Shown: positions 7,416 to 16,671 of the stretch, piece by piece
Layout of the letters: each line of letters begins with the position of its first letter
Numbering within the stretch: position 1 is the first letter of the stretch
Assembly (NCBI GenBank): GCA_050952125.1
Contig: JBMNKK010000004.1
Coordinates: 372,001-436,000, forward strand
Source of the DNA: UBA3951 sp050952125
GTDB lineage: Bacteria > Bacillota > Sulfobacillia > Fermentithermobacillales > Fermentithermobacillaceae
Direction: 5' to 3'
DNA: 64,000 bases
Position numbers and translations under genes: made by a program
Notes under the pieces: generated by a model
Database searches by the model: none
Seen by the model: only the letters and a program-made list of their open reading frames with translations
What the model was told of the DNA's origin: nothing

Positions 7416-9095
7416 CTAGCGACCACGCCTCGCCGCGAAATCATCTATCCGCTCGAGAAGTCTGTCGACAGCAGCAACATCGGTCTCTCGCGACGTGCCT
7501 TCCGTTAGGCCTTGCACAAACGACTCCCTCAATTCTTCAACCACTCGGCGAAATACGGTCAGATCTCGGTAGCTCGCGTTGTACGCCAGCTGGTCACAGA
7601 CCCGTTCGGCCTGGACTTCCGGAGCGACACCCAGAGCCCGAATGAATCCCGCCGGATCCGCGGTGAACCGCTTCATCAAGAAGTGCGCCCCCTGTTCAGC
7701 CAAGGACGCATCATTTCTCATTTGCTCAGCAAACAAGTCTGCGTAACGAGCGTTCGCCCAGATCGCTTCGTAACTATGCATGTACTTGAGGGCTCGATCG
7801 CCCCCGTAGAGATCCTGAGCCTCCTTTAGAGTCTCGGGAAAGACTAACACACAATGAGAATCCCACGGCATGGCTGTCTCGGATGTCTCCTGGCCATCCT
7901 GTCCAAAGGCCGCGATCCAGCCGCCTGTGTACTCCAGGCGGCCAAGCAGTTCGCTGCCGCGAAACGCGAAGACCTGGTTGACCCAGGTATACTCGTGGCC
8001 TCTGGGATAGCTAGCCATGATTATGCAGAGATCCCTGTAGCCATAGCACGTATCTTGGACTTGACCGGGGTTGACGAAGGCAGGATCGGCTTCCCGAAGT
8101 GCTCTTTCCAGGCCGGGAAACTGACTGACTTCGCCCGTCGCTATATCGAGTAAGTCCGAAAAATGGTGCTCGCTGCTTAGCACAAACCCATCCCGGATCT
8201 GAGAATAGCTGGTTCCCGAGCCTGCAATATACGAGGGAACATCGGGATTAATGACTCGCCATTTGACCTGGTGGTGTATTGCTTTTGGCCAATAGGTGCC
8301 CACAAGGACACCCTGCACGTATTCGGTCTGCCCGGAGCTTAGGTTCGTGTCTGGGCGCGAGGTCTCGAAGTATACGTTTATCCGGTCATCACTGACCTCT
8401 ATTCCGATCGCCCGGACAATAGTCGTCTCATTAGGCAGCTCGGGCAAATCCATAACTATTGTGCCTTCCAATGGATGTTTGCGAATATCTAGAACCGGCC
8501 TACCGCCGTCACCTGAGTAGACTGCAAATATGGCACCGGACCCCGAAGGTGCAACCAGCAATGGAGGCGTCCACCACTGGCTGTCAGTATGCCAGACAAG
8601 AATGGTTTCCAGCCGAATCCGCGGATCAATCTTGGTGACGCGGCGGTCATCGAAGGCAAAACGGTTACCCCCATCCCACGACCGGGCCCAGCGACCTTCA
8701 ACCTCAAAAAGGGGATCTTGGTGAAAAGATACGGTGCCATTCGCCAGATTCCAGAGCCCCAAGAAAGCTTGATGGCCCCGGCTCTCGCCGCCGCCTGCGA
8801 CGTAGCAGAGAAACGGAATTGTGGCCTCCCGATCCCAAGTCACAAACGGGGCCGGCGACTCGCTGTCAGATAGTTCTGCAAGGACAAGGTTGCTTGAAGG
8901 TTCATTGGGAGGAGGCACACCCGGGGTTGACGTGCTTGGATTAGAAGCAGTCGGGGGATCCGCGCCGGTCTCAGTGCCGCTTGATGGCGAAACCGCCGGC
9001 GCGCAACTGGATATCAGGATCAGGGCAGACATGAGAACACCCACACATAATCGTAGATGCGAGAGCACCGCGATCCGCATTCCCGCCGGTCTCAC
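7416..9095 (-). CDS. Large lipoprotein with beta-propeller-like region, unknown function
   Basis: The GTG at 9095 is chosen because gggaggg lies about 7 bases upstream; a TTG at 9110 overlaps that site and the ATG at 9080 lacks one. The protein has a lipoprotein signal ending in the lipobox LISSC, then a Ser/Thr/Pro-rich linker. A long region follows with recurring WD/strand-like segments (FVTWDREA, RWARSWDGG, TILVWHTDS) that suggests a propeller, and the C-terminal ~150 residues are helical. It should be anchored outside the membrane. It follows the two ABC half-transporters on the same strand and is probably the last gene of that operon. Its stop codon abuts the SDR remnant in the same frame. 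No family recognised. Confidence 0.65.
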   Translation of the reverse strand: MRPAGMRIAVLSHLRLCVGVLMSALILISSCAPAVSPSSGTETGADPPTASNPSTSTPGVPPPNEPSSNLVLAELSDSESPAPFVTWDREATIPFLCYVAGGGESRGHQAFLGLWNLANGTVSFHQDPLFEVEGRWARSWDGGNRFAFDDRRVTKIDPRIRLETILVWHTDSQWWTPPLLVAPSGSGAIFAVYSGDGGRPVLDIRKHPLEGTIVMDLPELPNETTIVRAIGIEVSDDRINVYFETSRPDTNLSSGQTEYVQGVLVGTYWPKAIHHQVKWRVINPDVPSYIAGSGTSYSQIRDGFVLSSEHHFSDLLDIATGEVSQFPGLERALREADPAFVNPGQVQDTCYGYRDLCIIMASYPRGHEYTWVNQVFAFRGSELLGRLEYTGGWIAAFGQDGQETSETAMPWDSHCVLVFPETLKEAQDLYGGDRALKYMHSYEAIWANARYADLFAEQMRNDASLAEQGAHFLMKRFTADPAGFIRALGVAPEVQAERVCDQLAYNASYRDLTVFRRVVEELRESFVQGLTEGTSRETDVAAVDRLLERIDDFAARRGR

Positions 9096-9128
9096 AAGCG
9101 TCCCTCCCAAACATCACAAGGTGCGGCA

Positions 9129-10988
9129 TCACCGTACCTCTGCAGCGACGTAGTACTGGGCTTGCGCGTTCCACAACTCGGCATACTTGCCGTCCTTATC
9201 GGCAAGCAACTGCTGATGGCTGCCTCGCTGCACAAGCCTACCCTCATGAAAAACGGCGATATCATCGCAGAAACGGCAGGACGATAGGCGGTGCGAGATG
9301 AACACGGTCGTCTTGTCCTCGATTATCTCGTTGAACCGGGAATAGACCTCAAACTCGGCGATAGGATCCAGAGCCGCTGTGGGCTCGTCAAGCACGATGA
9401 ACGGGGCGTCTTTATAGAGCGCTCTCGCGAGCGCGATCTTCTGGGCTTCGCCTCCGGATATTGACACTCCGTCAGCATCAAAGTCCTTGTACAGGCAGGT
9501 GTCCAATCCGAGCGGCAACTCGCGCAGGCGCTCGGAGAATCCGGACTTGACGAGGCATTCTTCTGCTCGATCTGCGTCCACCTCGGTTGATGCCGCTACA
9601 TTCTGCCCCAGCGGGAGCGCGAACAGCTTAAAGTCCTGAAATACAACTGAGAAGAGCCTCATGTACTCCTGATAATCATACTTGCGGATATCGATGCCGT
9701 TCAGCGTGATCTCACCCTCCGTTGGATCATAAAGCCGGCAGAGAAGCTTGATCATCGTCGTCTTGCCGCTCCCGTTCATCCCAACAACAGCCAGGCGCCG
9801 GCCAACGGTGAACTTCAGAGACAAATTCCGTAAGGCATAGGTGTCGGTGTCAGGATACATGAACGATACGTTGCGGAACTCAATCTCATATTCATTGTCC
9901 GAACGCTTCTCCGTAGTAAGGGTGCCCCTGTGCCTGTCGTCGGGCAGATCAAGGTACTGATAGGCCAATTCGAGATACTGGCTGTTGGCCAGCAGGCTGG
10001 CACATTCGTTGATAAGCGCCGTAAGGTGCTCCACGATGTTGCTCACAGCCCCTATATACTGTAGAACGCTGCCGATGCCGTACATCCCGGCAAGGGCTCT
10101 CAGGCCTATGAAGAGATAGACGCCTCCCGCAGCCAAGGCATTAGCTGCGGCAGTGGCGGCACCGAATTTCCCCTCATAGTGGAAGAATTCGTGCCACATA
10201 GAGGCATTGACCCACTCATCTATGATGGCTCGGATCGCGGGCTGCTGTCCGTAAAGGCGGATGTCTTTGGCAGCCTCTATTACGTACTTGTAGTAGTAGC
10301 TGAAGACCGTGTTCGCTTTGGGGTTCTTCTCAAACGCTTCCTTCAACACGACTTGTTCCTTCTGCCGCAGGCGGAAGGCAAGTACCATCGTGAGCAGCAC
10401 CAAGGCTATCAGAGCGACTGTGGCAGCCGGTGAAGTGACAAAGCTCTCGGTGTACCTGGCAGCGGTGTTAAATAAGCCGGTTAGCAGAACACAGGAGGCA
10501 AGCAGTCCGACGAGTCGCTGCACCAGCCCGGGAAATCTGTAGTAGATCTCCGGAATGCCTAATCCGTTTCCGTTGATCTTGGCCTCAATGTCCGCCAGCA
10601 TCTCATTGGTCCTGCTCTTATCAACGTGGCCGAAATCCAGCCTCATGTACTTCTCACTGTGGAAAAAGTACATTTTCTGCAAGAAGGTGCTTCGAATAAC
10701 CGACAACCTCCGCTCAATAGCAGAACGACAGACGGACAAGAGGAACGTGAGAGTGACGGAGATGCTGACGTAGAGGGCAATCGTCCGCACGTCTCTCTGA
10801 CCTGCCAGCTCGTTCAGGATCCTCGCGGACAGATAGAGGACACTAAGTGGCTGAATTGCCCGAATCGACGAGCCCAGGCCGGAGAGCAAGAGGTAGCCCG
10901 GATACCGTTCGCGCACGATACCGAAGGCCCGCAGTGTGTACGCCCACGCTTTCCTCAAATCGATCCGGCCGGCTTCTCTTGCGCTCAT
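9129..10988 (-). CDS. ABC exporter half-transporter (permease-ATPase fusion), second subunit
   Basis: A 619-residue protein: membrane domain with about six helices in residues 30-330, then an ABC ATPase. Visible motifs are Walker A GMNGSGKTT, Q-loop VFQDFKLF, signature SGGEAQ, Walker B FIVLDEPTAAL and H-loop FISHR. All key residues are present. The start overlaps the end of the first half-transporter by 4 bases, so the two probably form a heterodimeric exporter in the membrane. Upstream LytTR regulator and kinase suggest peptide or lipid-like cargo, but the cargo is not shown by the sequence. Confidence 0.88.
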   Translation of the reverse strand: MSAREAGRIDLRKAWAYTLRAFGIVRERYPGYLLLSGLGSSIRAIQPLSVLYLSARILNELAGQRDVRTIALYVSISVTLTFLLSVCRSAIERRLSVIRSTFLQKMYFFHSEKYMRLDFGHVDKSRTNEMLADIEAKINGNGLGIPEIYYRFPGLVQRLVGLLASCVLLTGLFNTAARYTESFVTSPAATVALIALVLLTMVLAFRLRQKEQVVLKEAFEKNPKANTVFSYYYKYVIEAAKDIRLYGQQPAIRAIIDEWVNASMWHEFFHYEGKFGAATAAANALAAGGVYLFIGLRALAGMYGIGSVLQYIGAVSNIVEHLTALINECASLLANSQYLELAYQYLDLPDDRHRGTLTTEKRSDNEYEIEFRNVSFMYPDTDTYALRNLSLKFTVGRRLAVVGMNGSGKTTMIKLLCRLYDPTEGEITLNGIDIRKYDYQEYMRLFSVVFQDFKLFALPLGQNVAASTEVDADRAEECLVKSGFSERLRELPLGLDTCLYKDFDADGVSISGGEAQKIALARALYKDAPFIVLDEPTAALDPIAEFEVYSRFNEIIEDKTTVFISHRLSSCRFCDDIAVFHEGRLVQRGSHQQLLADKDGKYAELWNAQAQYYVAAEVR

Positions 10989-12808
10989 TCCTGCCCCTCC
11001 TCCCCATCCCGCTTGTAGTACTGGGACTGAACATCGAACATCCTCGCGTACTTGCCGCCCAAGTCCATCAGTTCGTCGTGGGTTCCGGTCTCCTCGACGG
11101 TATGATTGTCCAGGAAGAGGATGCGGTCGCAGAACCGGGTGCTCGCCAAGCGATGAGAGATGTATATCGACGTTCTCCCCCTAGTCAGTTCAGCGTACTT
11201 CCGGTAGATCTCGCTTTCAGCGATCGGGTCGAGAGCGGCAGTCGGCTCATCGAGGACGATGACGGGTGCATCCTTGTACAAGGCGCGAGCAAGAGCAAGC
11301 TTTTGGAGTTCGCCGCCGGACAGCTCAACCGCGTCATCATTGATTTGCCTAACAAGCATGGTTTTTTCTGCAAGCGGCATAGTCTGGACCTTCTCGTAGA
11401 GCCCCGCCAGTTTCAGGCAAGCGAAAACTCTCTCAAGGTCTGTTGCTTCAGGCACTGCCTGTGAGACGTTGCCCGCGATATCGGTGGAAAGGAGATGGAT
11501 ATCCTGAAAGACAGTTGAGAACAGGGTAAAGTACTCATCCCGGTTGTATTCACTGATGTCGATCCCGGCCAGTGAGATGCTTCCGGTTTGCGGCCTGTAT
11601 AGGCCGCAAATCAGCTTCACCAAGGTAGTCTTGCCGGCTCCGTTCGCTCCCACGATCGCGATCCGCTCGCCGGGCTTGATATCGATGTTTATGTCTTTCA
11701 GAGCCGGAGCATCGGCTTTCGGATAGGTGTAGCTTACGTTCCTCAAAGAAATGGCGGGCGGAAGCATGTTACCGGTAGGGAGGGGTGCACCCGGTCCGAG
11801 GTTGCACTTACTGGGGATATCCAGGAATGCACGGATATCACCCTGCTCTGCGGAAGCCCGCAGTAGTTCGCTTGACTCTAGGATGATGCCTGATACCCAT
11901 CCCGCGAACGCTCCAATGGCAGAGAATATCAGTACAAAGTCGCCCAGCCCGATTCTGCCCTGCAATAGGAGATAGGTCAGATAAGCGTACGCTGAGCCGT
12001 CTCTGACAAGGATCAGGGCAGCGTCGACCAATCCCGCTACCATGTGGCGAGTAGCGACCGTGCCTTCGGCAGCTTCGCGGCTGTGCGCGACGTGGGAGAA
12101 GAGGTCCTTCATCCACTGCGACATGGAATAAAGCCGCACGTCCTTAGCTCGTTCGGGGGTCTTGGTACTCTCCTGAATATACCGCAGCTTCTTCTGAAGC
12201 ACGGAGCGTTCCTCTCTTGTCTCATTCTCGTACTTGCGAGCGGACGAAAGCGAAAGCCAGCTGATCGCGGCGGAAGCTATGAGCAGGACTAGGATCAGCG
12301 GGTGTATGGCGGCTATGACTGTACCGTAGAGGGCGAATCCAAGAAGGTTTGATGCCAGCCTCGTCAGAGTTCGGGGAATGTTGTTCGCCGGGGTATGATT
12401 GGACTCTGAGGCACGTAGTGCCTTATCTTCGATTGCCTTGGAGGCAGGATCCTCGAGAACCTCATAATCCGCAGTCATGCGCTTGACACCTGCTGCCGTA
12501 GCAGACCGCAGAACCGAGATGGTTCCGACGGAATGTGTGGCAATAACGTCCGTGTACCCCTTGACGTAGCCGAGAGCGATGAGTAACGCCGCAGCACCGC
12601 CGACAACTGCCAAAAAGTGCGCCGGGGTTGCCCCTGCCGTGAGTTCATCAATGACGAGCTTCGGCAGGAGGATCCGCACAAATGGCAAGATCACGCTCAT
12701 GACGGTGTCGAGCGCGCAGAAAATCAGCGTGGACTTTTTAGCGCTCCAATGCGTCCGGAGTGAGTACTTGATGTTCGAGCCCAGCGAATAAGCGGGCGAG
12801 TTCTTCAT
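10985..12808 (-). CDS. ABC exporter half-transporter (permease-ATPase fusion), first subunit
   Basis: A 607-residue fusion of an N-terminal six-helix membrane domain with a C-terminal ATPase. Motifs: Walker A GANGAGKTT, Q-loop VFQDIHLLS, signature LSGGELQ, Walker B VIVLDEPTAAL, H-loop YISHR. The ATPase resembles that of the next gene but the membrane part is diverged, as expected for two non-identical halves of one exporter. GGGGGG lies 8 bases before the ATG. It is downstream of the histidine kinase after a 95-base gap with no obvious terminator. Confidence 0.88.
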   Translation of the reverse strand: MKNSPAYSLGSNIKYSLRTHWSAKKSTLIFCALDTVMSVILPFVRILLPKLVIDELTAGATPAHFLAVVGGAAALLIALGYVKGYTDVIATHSVGTISVLRSATAAGVKRMTADYEVLEDPASKAIEDKALRASESNHTPANNIPRTLTRLASNLLGFALYGTVIAAIHPLILVLLIASAAISWLSLSSARKYENETREERSVLQKKLRYIQESTKTPERAKDVRLYSMSQWMKDLFSHVAHSREAAEGTVATRHMVAGLVDAALILVRDGSAYAYLTYLLLQGRIGLGDFVLIFSAIGAFAGWVSGIILESSELLRASAEQGDIRAFLDIPSKCNLGPGAPLPTGNMLPPAISLRNVSYTYPKADAPALKDINIDIKPGERIAIVGANGAGKTTLVKLICGLYRPQTGSISLAGIDISEYNRDEYFTLFSTVFQDIHLLSTDIAGNVSQAVPEATDLERVFACLKLAGLYEKVQTMPLAEKTMLVRQINDDAVELSGGELQKLALARALYKDAPVIVLDEPTAALDPIAESEIYRKYAELTRGRTSIYISHRLASTRFCDRILFLDNHTVEETGTHDELMDLGGKYARMFDVQSQYYKRDGEEGQE

Positions 12809-12903
12809 CCGAGCATCCCCCCGCGTAATTATCGCAGCCGCCGCTCACCTCGGGGGCAGTTCTGCGTGAATTGAGCGGTTTTTGACGCGGAATGCATTTG
12901 ATT

Positions 12904-13635
12904 CTAGGCCGGAAGCATGATCTCCGTGGAAAAAGCGCCTTCCTCATCCCGGCGCTTTATATAGCCTCCGTATTTGTCAACAAGCCTGTCCACCCGCATG
13001 AGCCCGAAGCCGTGGTAGCCGCCTTTACTGCTCACGTAACGCCCATCCTGCTTCCGCGCCTTCTCACCCGAGGTATTGGTCACCGAAATGTAGAGGTGAT
13101 CGCGCTTAACATCGATGTACACGCGGATGTTCCTTGCACCTTCATCCTCAAGCTTCATCGTGGCCTCTATGGCGTTGTCCAGCAGGTTCCCCAGGATAAC
13201 GCACAAATCGATCTCCGATATCGACAAACCGGGCGGAACGATTGCCTTGACGTTAACCCTGACACCCCTGTCTTTCGCGAGAGACAGTTTGGAGTTGAGA
13301 ATAGCATCGACCTTCACGTTGCCTGACTTGACCAATGTGTCAACCGCGGCGAGATCAGCCTCAAGCCCTGCAAGATACTCGTCGAGCTTCTCGTTCTCCC
13401 CCAGCTTCCGGTAAGCTTTCATTGTCTGGATGTGATTGTGATAGTCGTGCCGCCAGCCCCGCATCTCACGGTATATGTTCTGAACCTCTTCGCAGTGCTT
13501 CGCCACAAGATCGTCCTGATAGGAAGCGATGCGCCTATCGACAAAGCGATAGAGCAAGATCCTTATGCCAAGCCCTGCAGCATAGAGCAAAACAAGTGCG
13601 GCAAACCCTGCCAAGACCCAAACCCACGGCGACAT
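12904..13635 (-). CDS. Sensor histidine kinase, GHKL/AgrC-type, minimal membrane anchor
   Basis: A 243-residue kinase with one N-terminal transmembrane helix (about residues 7-30), a short coiled linker, the phosphoacceptor box WRHDYHNH (around residue 63) and a GHKL ATPase domain with N-box LGNLLDNAIEAT and G-box GFGLMRV. This is the AgrC/CitA-like kinase core, but the usual multi-helix or extracellular sensor is missing. It should phosphorylate the LytTR regulator encoded 13 bases upstream. With no sensor domain it may read a signal through a partner such as the adjacent ABC exporter; that is inference. Confidence 0.85.
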   Translation of the reverse strand: MSPWVWVLAGFAALVLLYAAGLGIRILLYRFVDRRIASYQDDLVAKHCEEVQNIYREMRGWRHDYHNHIQTMKAYRKLGENEKLDEYLAGLEADLAAVDTLVKSGNVKVDAILNSKLSLAKDRGVRVNVKAIVPPGLSISEIDLCVILGNLLDNAIEATMKLEDEGARNIRVYIDVKRDHLYISVTNTSGEKARKQDGRYVSSKGGYHGFGLMRVDRLVDKYGGYIKRRDEEGAFSTEIMLPA

Positions 13636-13648
13636 CCTTCGCCCCCTC

Positions 13649-14347
13649 CTAGAAATTGCTCTTTATGAAGGCTTGGTTCGCCTCTTCGTACAGACTGCGC
13701 GAGAGCGGGATCTCAGTCCCGTCGTCAAGAATCATGGCGGCTCTCGTTACACGCCTGACGTGCTTCATCGATACGATATACGACCTGTGGCATCGGAAGA
13801 ATCCGTCACCCAGAAGCGCCTCCATATCACTCAAGCGCATGTTGAAGGTCTCCCGCCCCTCCTTTGTGACCAGGACGACGCTGTGGGAAAATGCTTCAGC
13901 ATAGTAGATGTCGTCGGCTAGAATCCGGAGGTAGCCGCTGCCTTTCCTGAAGAGGATCGCTCTAGGGGTAGTTCGCAACCGGGCGACAGCCTTGTCCAGC
14001 ACCTCAAAGAGTTTCTCTTCATCAACCGGTTTCAGCAGGTAATGCAGCGCGGAGACATCGTAGCCTTCGGCGATGAAGTCAGGAAAACCGGTGATGAATA
14101 TGATCTGAAGCCCTTCGTTGTCCTCCCTGATCCGCTTGGCAAGAGCCACGCCGTCCATCTTTTTCATCTGGATGTCGAGGAGGAGAACATCAAAACCCTT
14201 ATCCTCAACGTACTCGAACAAGAATGCTTCGGCGCTATCGAAGACGCAGACAGATACGGCAACTCCTCGCTTGCGGGCCCATTCGTCTACCAACGTGTGA
14301 AGATGTCTTTGCTCTACAGCTTCATCATCGCAGATGGCAATGCGCAT
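13649..14347 (-). CDS. LytTR-family response regulator (AgrA/LytR-type)
   Basis: The receiver domain spans residues 1-120, with acidic pocket DD (7-8), phospho-acceptor Asp in LLLDIQM (58) and the late Lys in LLKP. It is followed by a LytTR DNA-binding domain (about 135-232) with FRCHRSYIVS. The ATG at 14347 is preferred over a GTG at 14374, since receiver domains begin at MRIAICDDE and a G-rich stretch precedes it. First gene of an operon with the kinase, two ABC genes and the lipoprotein. LytTR regulators bind paired direct repeats, but no clear pair was identified upstream. Confidence 0.88.
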   Translation of the reverse strand: MRIAICDDEAVEQRHLHTLVDEWARKRGVAVSVCVFDSAEAFLFEYVEDKGFDVLLLDIQMKKMDGVALAKRIREDNEGLQIIFITGFPDFIAEGYDVSALHYLLKPVDEEKLFEVLDKAVARLRTTPRAILFRKGSGYLRILADDIYYAEAFSHSVVLVTKEGRETFNMRLSDMEALLGDGFFRCHRSYIVSMKHVRRVTRAAMILDDGTEIPLSRSLYEEANQAFIKSNF

Positions 14348-14416
14348 ATCTCGGCCCCCCGCACAGGTCGTCACAATAGTGAATTCACCGAGTAGCGCCT
14401 CAACACCTCGCCGCGC

Positions 14417-14620
14417 TTAAGCGGGTTTGCCTCCTGAACTGCCTCCTGCCGCTTCCGATCCTGACTTCCTGCGCCGCCTTACGCATTCAGTGAGGAGATA
14501 CTCAATCTGCCCGTTTATCGAGCGGAAATCATCCTCGGCCCAAGCCGCGAGATCCCGCCACAGCGCCGGCGATAAACGGAGCAGAACCTGCTTTTTCTCC
14601 TTGTCGCTCTTGGTTCCCAT
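14417..14620 (-). CDS. Small ribbon-helix-helix (Arc-like) DNA-binding protein
   Basis: A 67-residue protein with KKQVLLRLSPALWRDLAAWA followed by RSINGQIEYLL: the strand-helix-helix of Arc/MetJ-type repressors, then a basic tail. It starts 6 bases after the SPFH gene stop, in the same operon. This pairing of an SPFH membrane protein with an Arc-like protein recurs in Bacillota from general knowledge; its purpose is unclear. The protein may autoregulate the pair through the palindrome upstream of the SPFH gene (inference). Confidence 0.75.
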   Translation of the reverse strand: MGTKSDKEKKQVLLRLSPALWRDLAAWAEDDFRSINGQIEYLLTECVRRRRKSGSEAAGGSSGGKPA

Positions 14621-14626
14621 CGTCCT

Positions 14627-15622
14627 CTAGTACAGGGTCCCGCTGTTGACTACGGGCTGGGCGTCTCGATTTCCGCAAAGCACGACAAGCAGGTTGCTGA
14701 CCATGGCAGCTTTTCTCTCGTCGTCGAGGGTCACTACATCGTTCTCACTCAGCTTGTTGAGAGCCATCTCAACCATGCCGACGGCGCCGTCAACTATCAT
14801 CTTCCTCGCAGCCACGATGGCCGACGCCTGCTGCCTTTGGAGCATAGCGGCGGCTATCTCGGGAGCGTACGCGAGGTGAGTAATCCGCGCATCCACTATC
14901 TCAAGGCCTGCTATATCCACTCGAGACTGCAGCTCTGCCTTAAGTTGTTCCGCGACCTTCGTGCTGCTTCCGCGAAGGCTCATTTCCCCATCCTCTTCAA
15001 CGTCGTAGGGGTATTGCTTGGCGATATCCCGCAGGGCTGAATCGCATTGTATGGAGAGAAAAGCCTTATAGTTGTCAACGTTGAACACTGCCTTGGCAGT
15101 GTTAACTACCCGCCAAATCACCACGATCCCGATCTCTACAGGATTCCCAAGTTCGTCATTAACCTTCTGCTTGTTGTTGTTCAAAGTCATGGCTTTCAAA
15201 GATATGACCTTACGCGGAAGACTCACTGACCGTTTGCCTGACTGAACGGTGGGGTTCTCATCTTCGGTCGCAGTTGCAGCGCCAGATCCGGCAGCTGGGT
15301 TTACCGCTGAAACAAACGGGTTGACAAAGAAGAACCCTTCTCCCTTGAGCGTGCCGATGTACTTGCCGAACAGGGTGAGAACCAACGCTTCCTGCGGCTT
15401 TAAGATCTTGAGTCCCATGAACGGTATCCAGGACACGCAGAAGTAGAGAATCCCTGAGGCGAGTAGGACCCCGCCCGAAGCCCGGTGAACTCCGCGTTCG
15501 ATTAAAACCGCGCCGCCAATGATAGCGGCTATGGCGGCCAACAGCAGAGCAATGCTGAGTATGAGCATCCCCATTCCGTTTCTAGCCTGAAGCTGGATCT
15601 CTTCCGTGTAGGTTCCCTTCAT
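14627..15622 (-). CDS. SPFH/band-7 domain membrane protein (slipin-like)
   Basis: The ATG at 15622 is chosen because GGAGGG lies 8 bases upstream; a longer frame opens at 15646 without such a site. Two hydrophobic segments (about residues 15-40 and 45-65) lead into an SPFH domain: LKPQEALVLTLFGKY, EGFFFVNPF and the DIAGLEIVDARITHLAYAPEIA block. A helical tail is rich in Ala/Gln around AAMLQRQQASAIVAARK. Such proteins form membrane microdomain scaffolds. The cotranscribed partner is the Arc-like protein. Confidence 0.85.
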   Translation of the reverse strand: MKGTYTEEIQLQARNGMGMLILSIALLLAAIAAIIGGAVLIERGVHRASGGVLLASGILYFCVSWIPFMGLKILKPQEALVLTLFGKYIGTLKGEGFFFVNPFVSAVNPAAGSGAATATEDENPTVQSGKRSVSLPRKVISLKAMTLNNNKQKVNDELGNPVEIGIVVIWRVVNTAKAVFNVDNYKAFLSIQCDSALRDIAKQYPYDVEEDGEMSLRGSSTKVAEQLKAELQSRVDIAGLEIVDARITHLAYAPEIAAAMLQRQQASAIVAARKMIVDGAVGMVEMALNKLSENDVVTLDDERKAAMVSNLLVVLCGNRDAQPVVNSGTLY

Positions 15623-15651
15623 CGCCAGATCCCTCCACGCAGACATTTTTC

Positions 15652-15668
15652 GATATCATAATGATATC
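15652..15668. promoter_or_regulatory. Palindromic candidate operator upstream of the SPFH gene
   Basis: gatatcat and atgatatc form an 8-base perfect inverted repeat around one base, 30 bases upstream of the SPFH start codon. A related half (ataatatcg) follows. Size and position fit a binding site for the ribbon-helix-helix protein encoded by the second gene of this operon, but this is not demonstrated. Confidence 0.4.
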
Positions 15669-15792
15669 TCCATAATATCGCGTCCCAGGATGCAGTCAAC
15701 TTCATTTCAATCACGGGCCGGGAAAAAGCATACCGCGCACCCAGGATTCCGGCAATCGTCGCGTAGAACTTAGATGCAATGGAGGTGTGACG

Positions 15793-16593
15793 GTGAAGAA
15801 CCGGGTAGAGAGCTTCTATAACCGAACCGCGCAAGAGGAATGGGAGCGCATGGACCGGCATCCCATGGAGTTCCGGACTACGCTGCGCGCCATGCGTGAG
15901 TTCATCCCACCGGGTTCGAAGGTCCTGGATATTGGCGGCGGGCCGGGGCGCTACACCATTGAGCTAGCCAGGAATGGCCATACAGTCACCCTTTTGGACC
16001 TGTCGCTAGGCAATGTTAACCTGGCTCGCCTCAAAGCCGAAGAAGCAGGCGTTCAGGTAGCGGATTTCGTTCACGGAAACGCGATGGACCTGACGAGATT
16101 CGAAGATGCGTCGTTTGACGTGGTACTGCTGATGGGGCCGATGTATCATCTCACCGATCCGTCTGACCGCCGCAGGGCCCTAGCCGAAGCATTGCGAGTC
16201 TTGAAACCTGCGGGCGCGATCTTTGTCTCGTTCATTACCAAATACGGGCTGTACATCGATCTGCTCAAGTTCGATCCTGCCGTCATAGGAAAGCAGGGGG
16301 ACACCTATGAGCGCCTCATGGAGACCGGCGTCCATATCCCGACCGAGAAAAATCCGGGTTTCACCGATGCCTACTTCGCTCATCCCATGGAAATTGAGCC
16401 TCTAATGTTCGAGTATGGACTGACAACGCTCAGATTGGCGGTGGCGGAAGGATTAATCGCTGCTGTAGAGCCGGCCGTAAACAAACTGCCGCCCGAGCTG
16501 TTCGATGCCTGGGTAGATGTCTGCTACCGACTGGGAACCGACCCTATAACGTGGGGCTGCGGCGAGCATATGCTGTACGTAGGCAAAAAGTAG
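15793..16593 (+). CDS. Class I SAM-dependent methyltransferase
   Basis: Motif I is VLDIGGGPGRYT (around residue 45), followed by the acidic VTLLDLS and a motif IV-like FDVVLLMGPMYHL. This is a complete Rossmann methyltransferase core; a C-terminal ~90 residues likely bind the substrate. The GTG at 15793 follows GGAGGTG by 5 bases. The beginning (SFYNRTAQEEWERMD) and core align with the second methyltransferase at about 19.5 kb, so the two are paralogues. Substrate unknown. Transcribed alone, ahead of the T-box unit. Confidence 0.82.
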   Translation: MKNRVESFYNRTAQEEWERMDRHPMEFRTTLRAMREFIPPGSKVLDIGGGPGRYTIELARNGHTVTLLDLSLGNVNLARLKAEEAGVQVADFVHGNAMDLTRFEDASFDVVLLMGPMYHLTDPSDRRRALAEALRVLKPAGAIFVSFITKYGLYIDLLKFDPAVIGKQGDTYERLMETGVHIPTEKNPGFTDAYFAHPMEIEPLMFEYGLTTLRLAVAEGLIAAVEPAVNKLPPELFDAWVDVCYRLGTDPITWGCGEHMLYVGKK

Positions 16594-16639
16594 CAGCGAT
16601 AGGGCTAGTCAGCCTGCACCCAAACCTCCAAAAAGGATA

Positions 16640-16669
16640 TAGTCATCATCTCCGCTCTTGTGGTAGAAT
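16640..16669 (+). promoter_or_regulatory. Candidate promoter of the T-box transcript
   Basis: tagtca (16640-16645) and TAGAAT (16664-16669) are separated by 18 bases, and the -10 is preceded by TGG (extended -10). It lies just before the first T-box helix. Confidence 0.5.
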
Positions 16670-16671
16670 CG

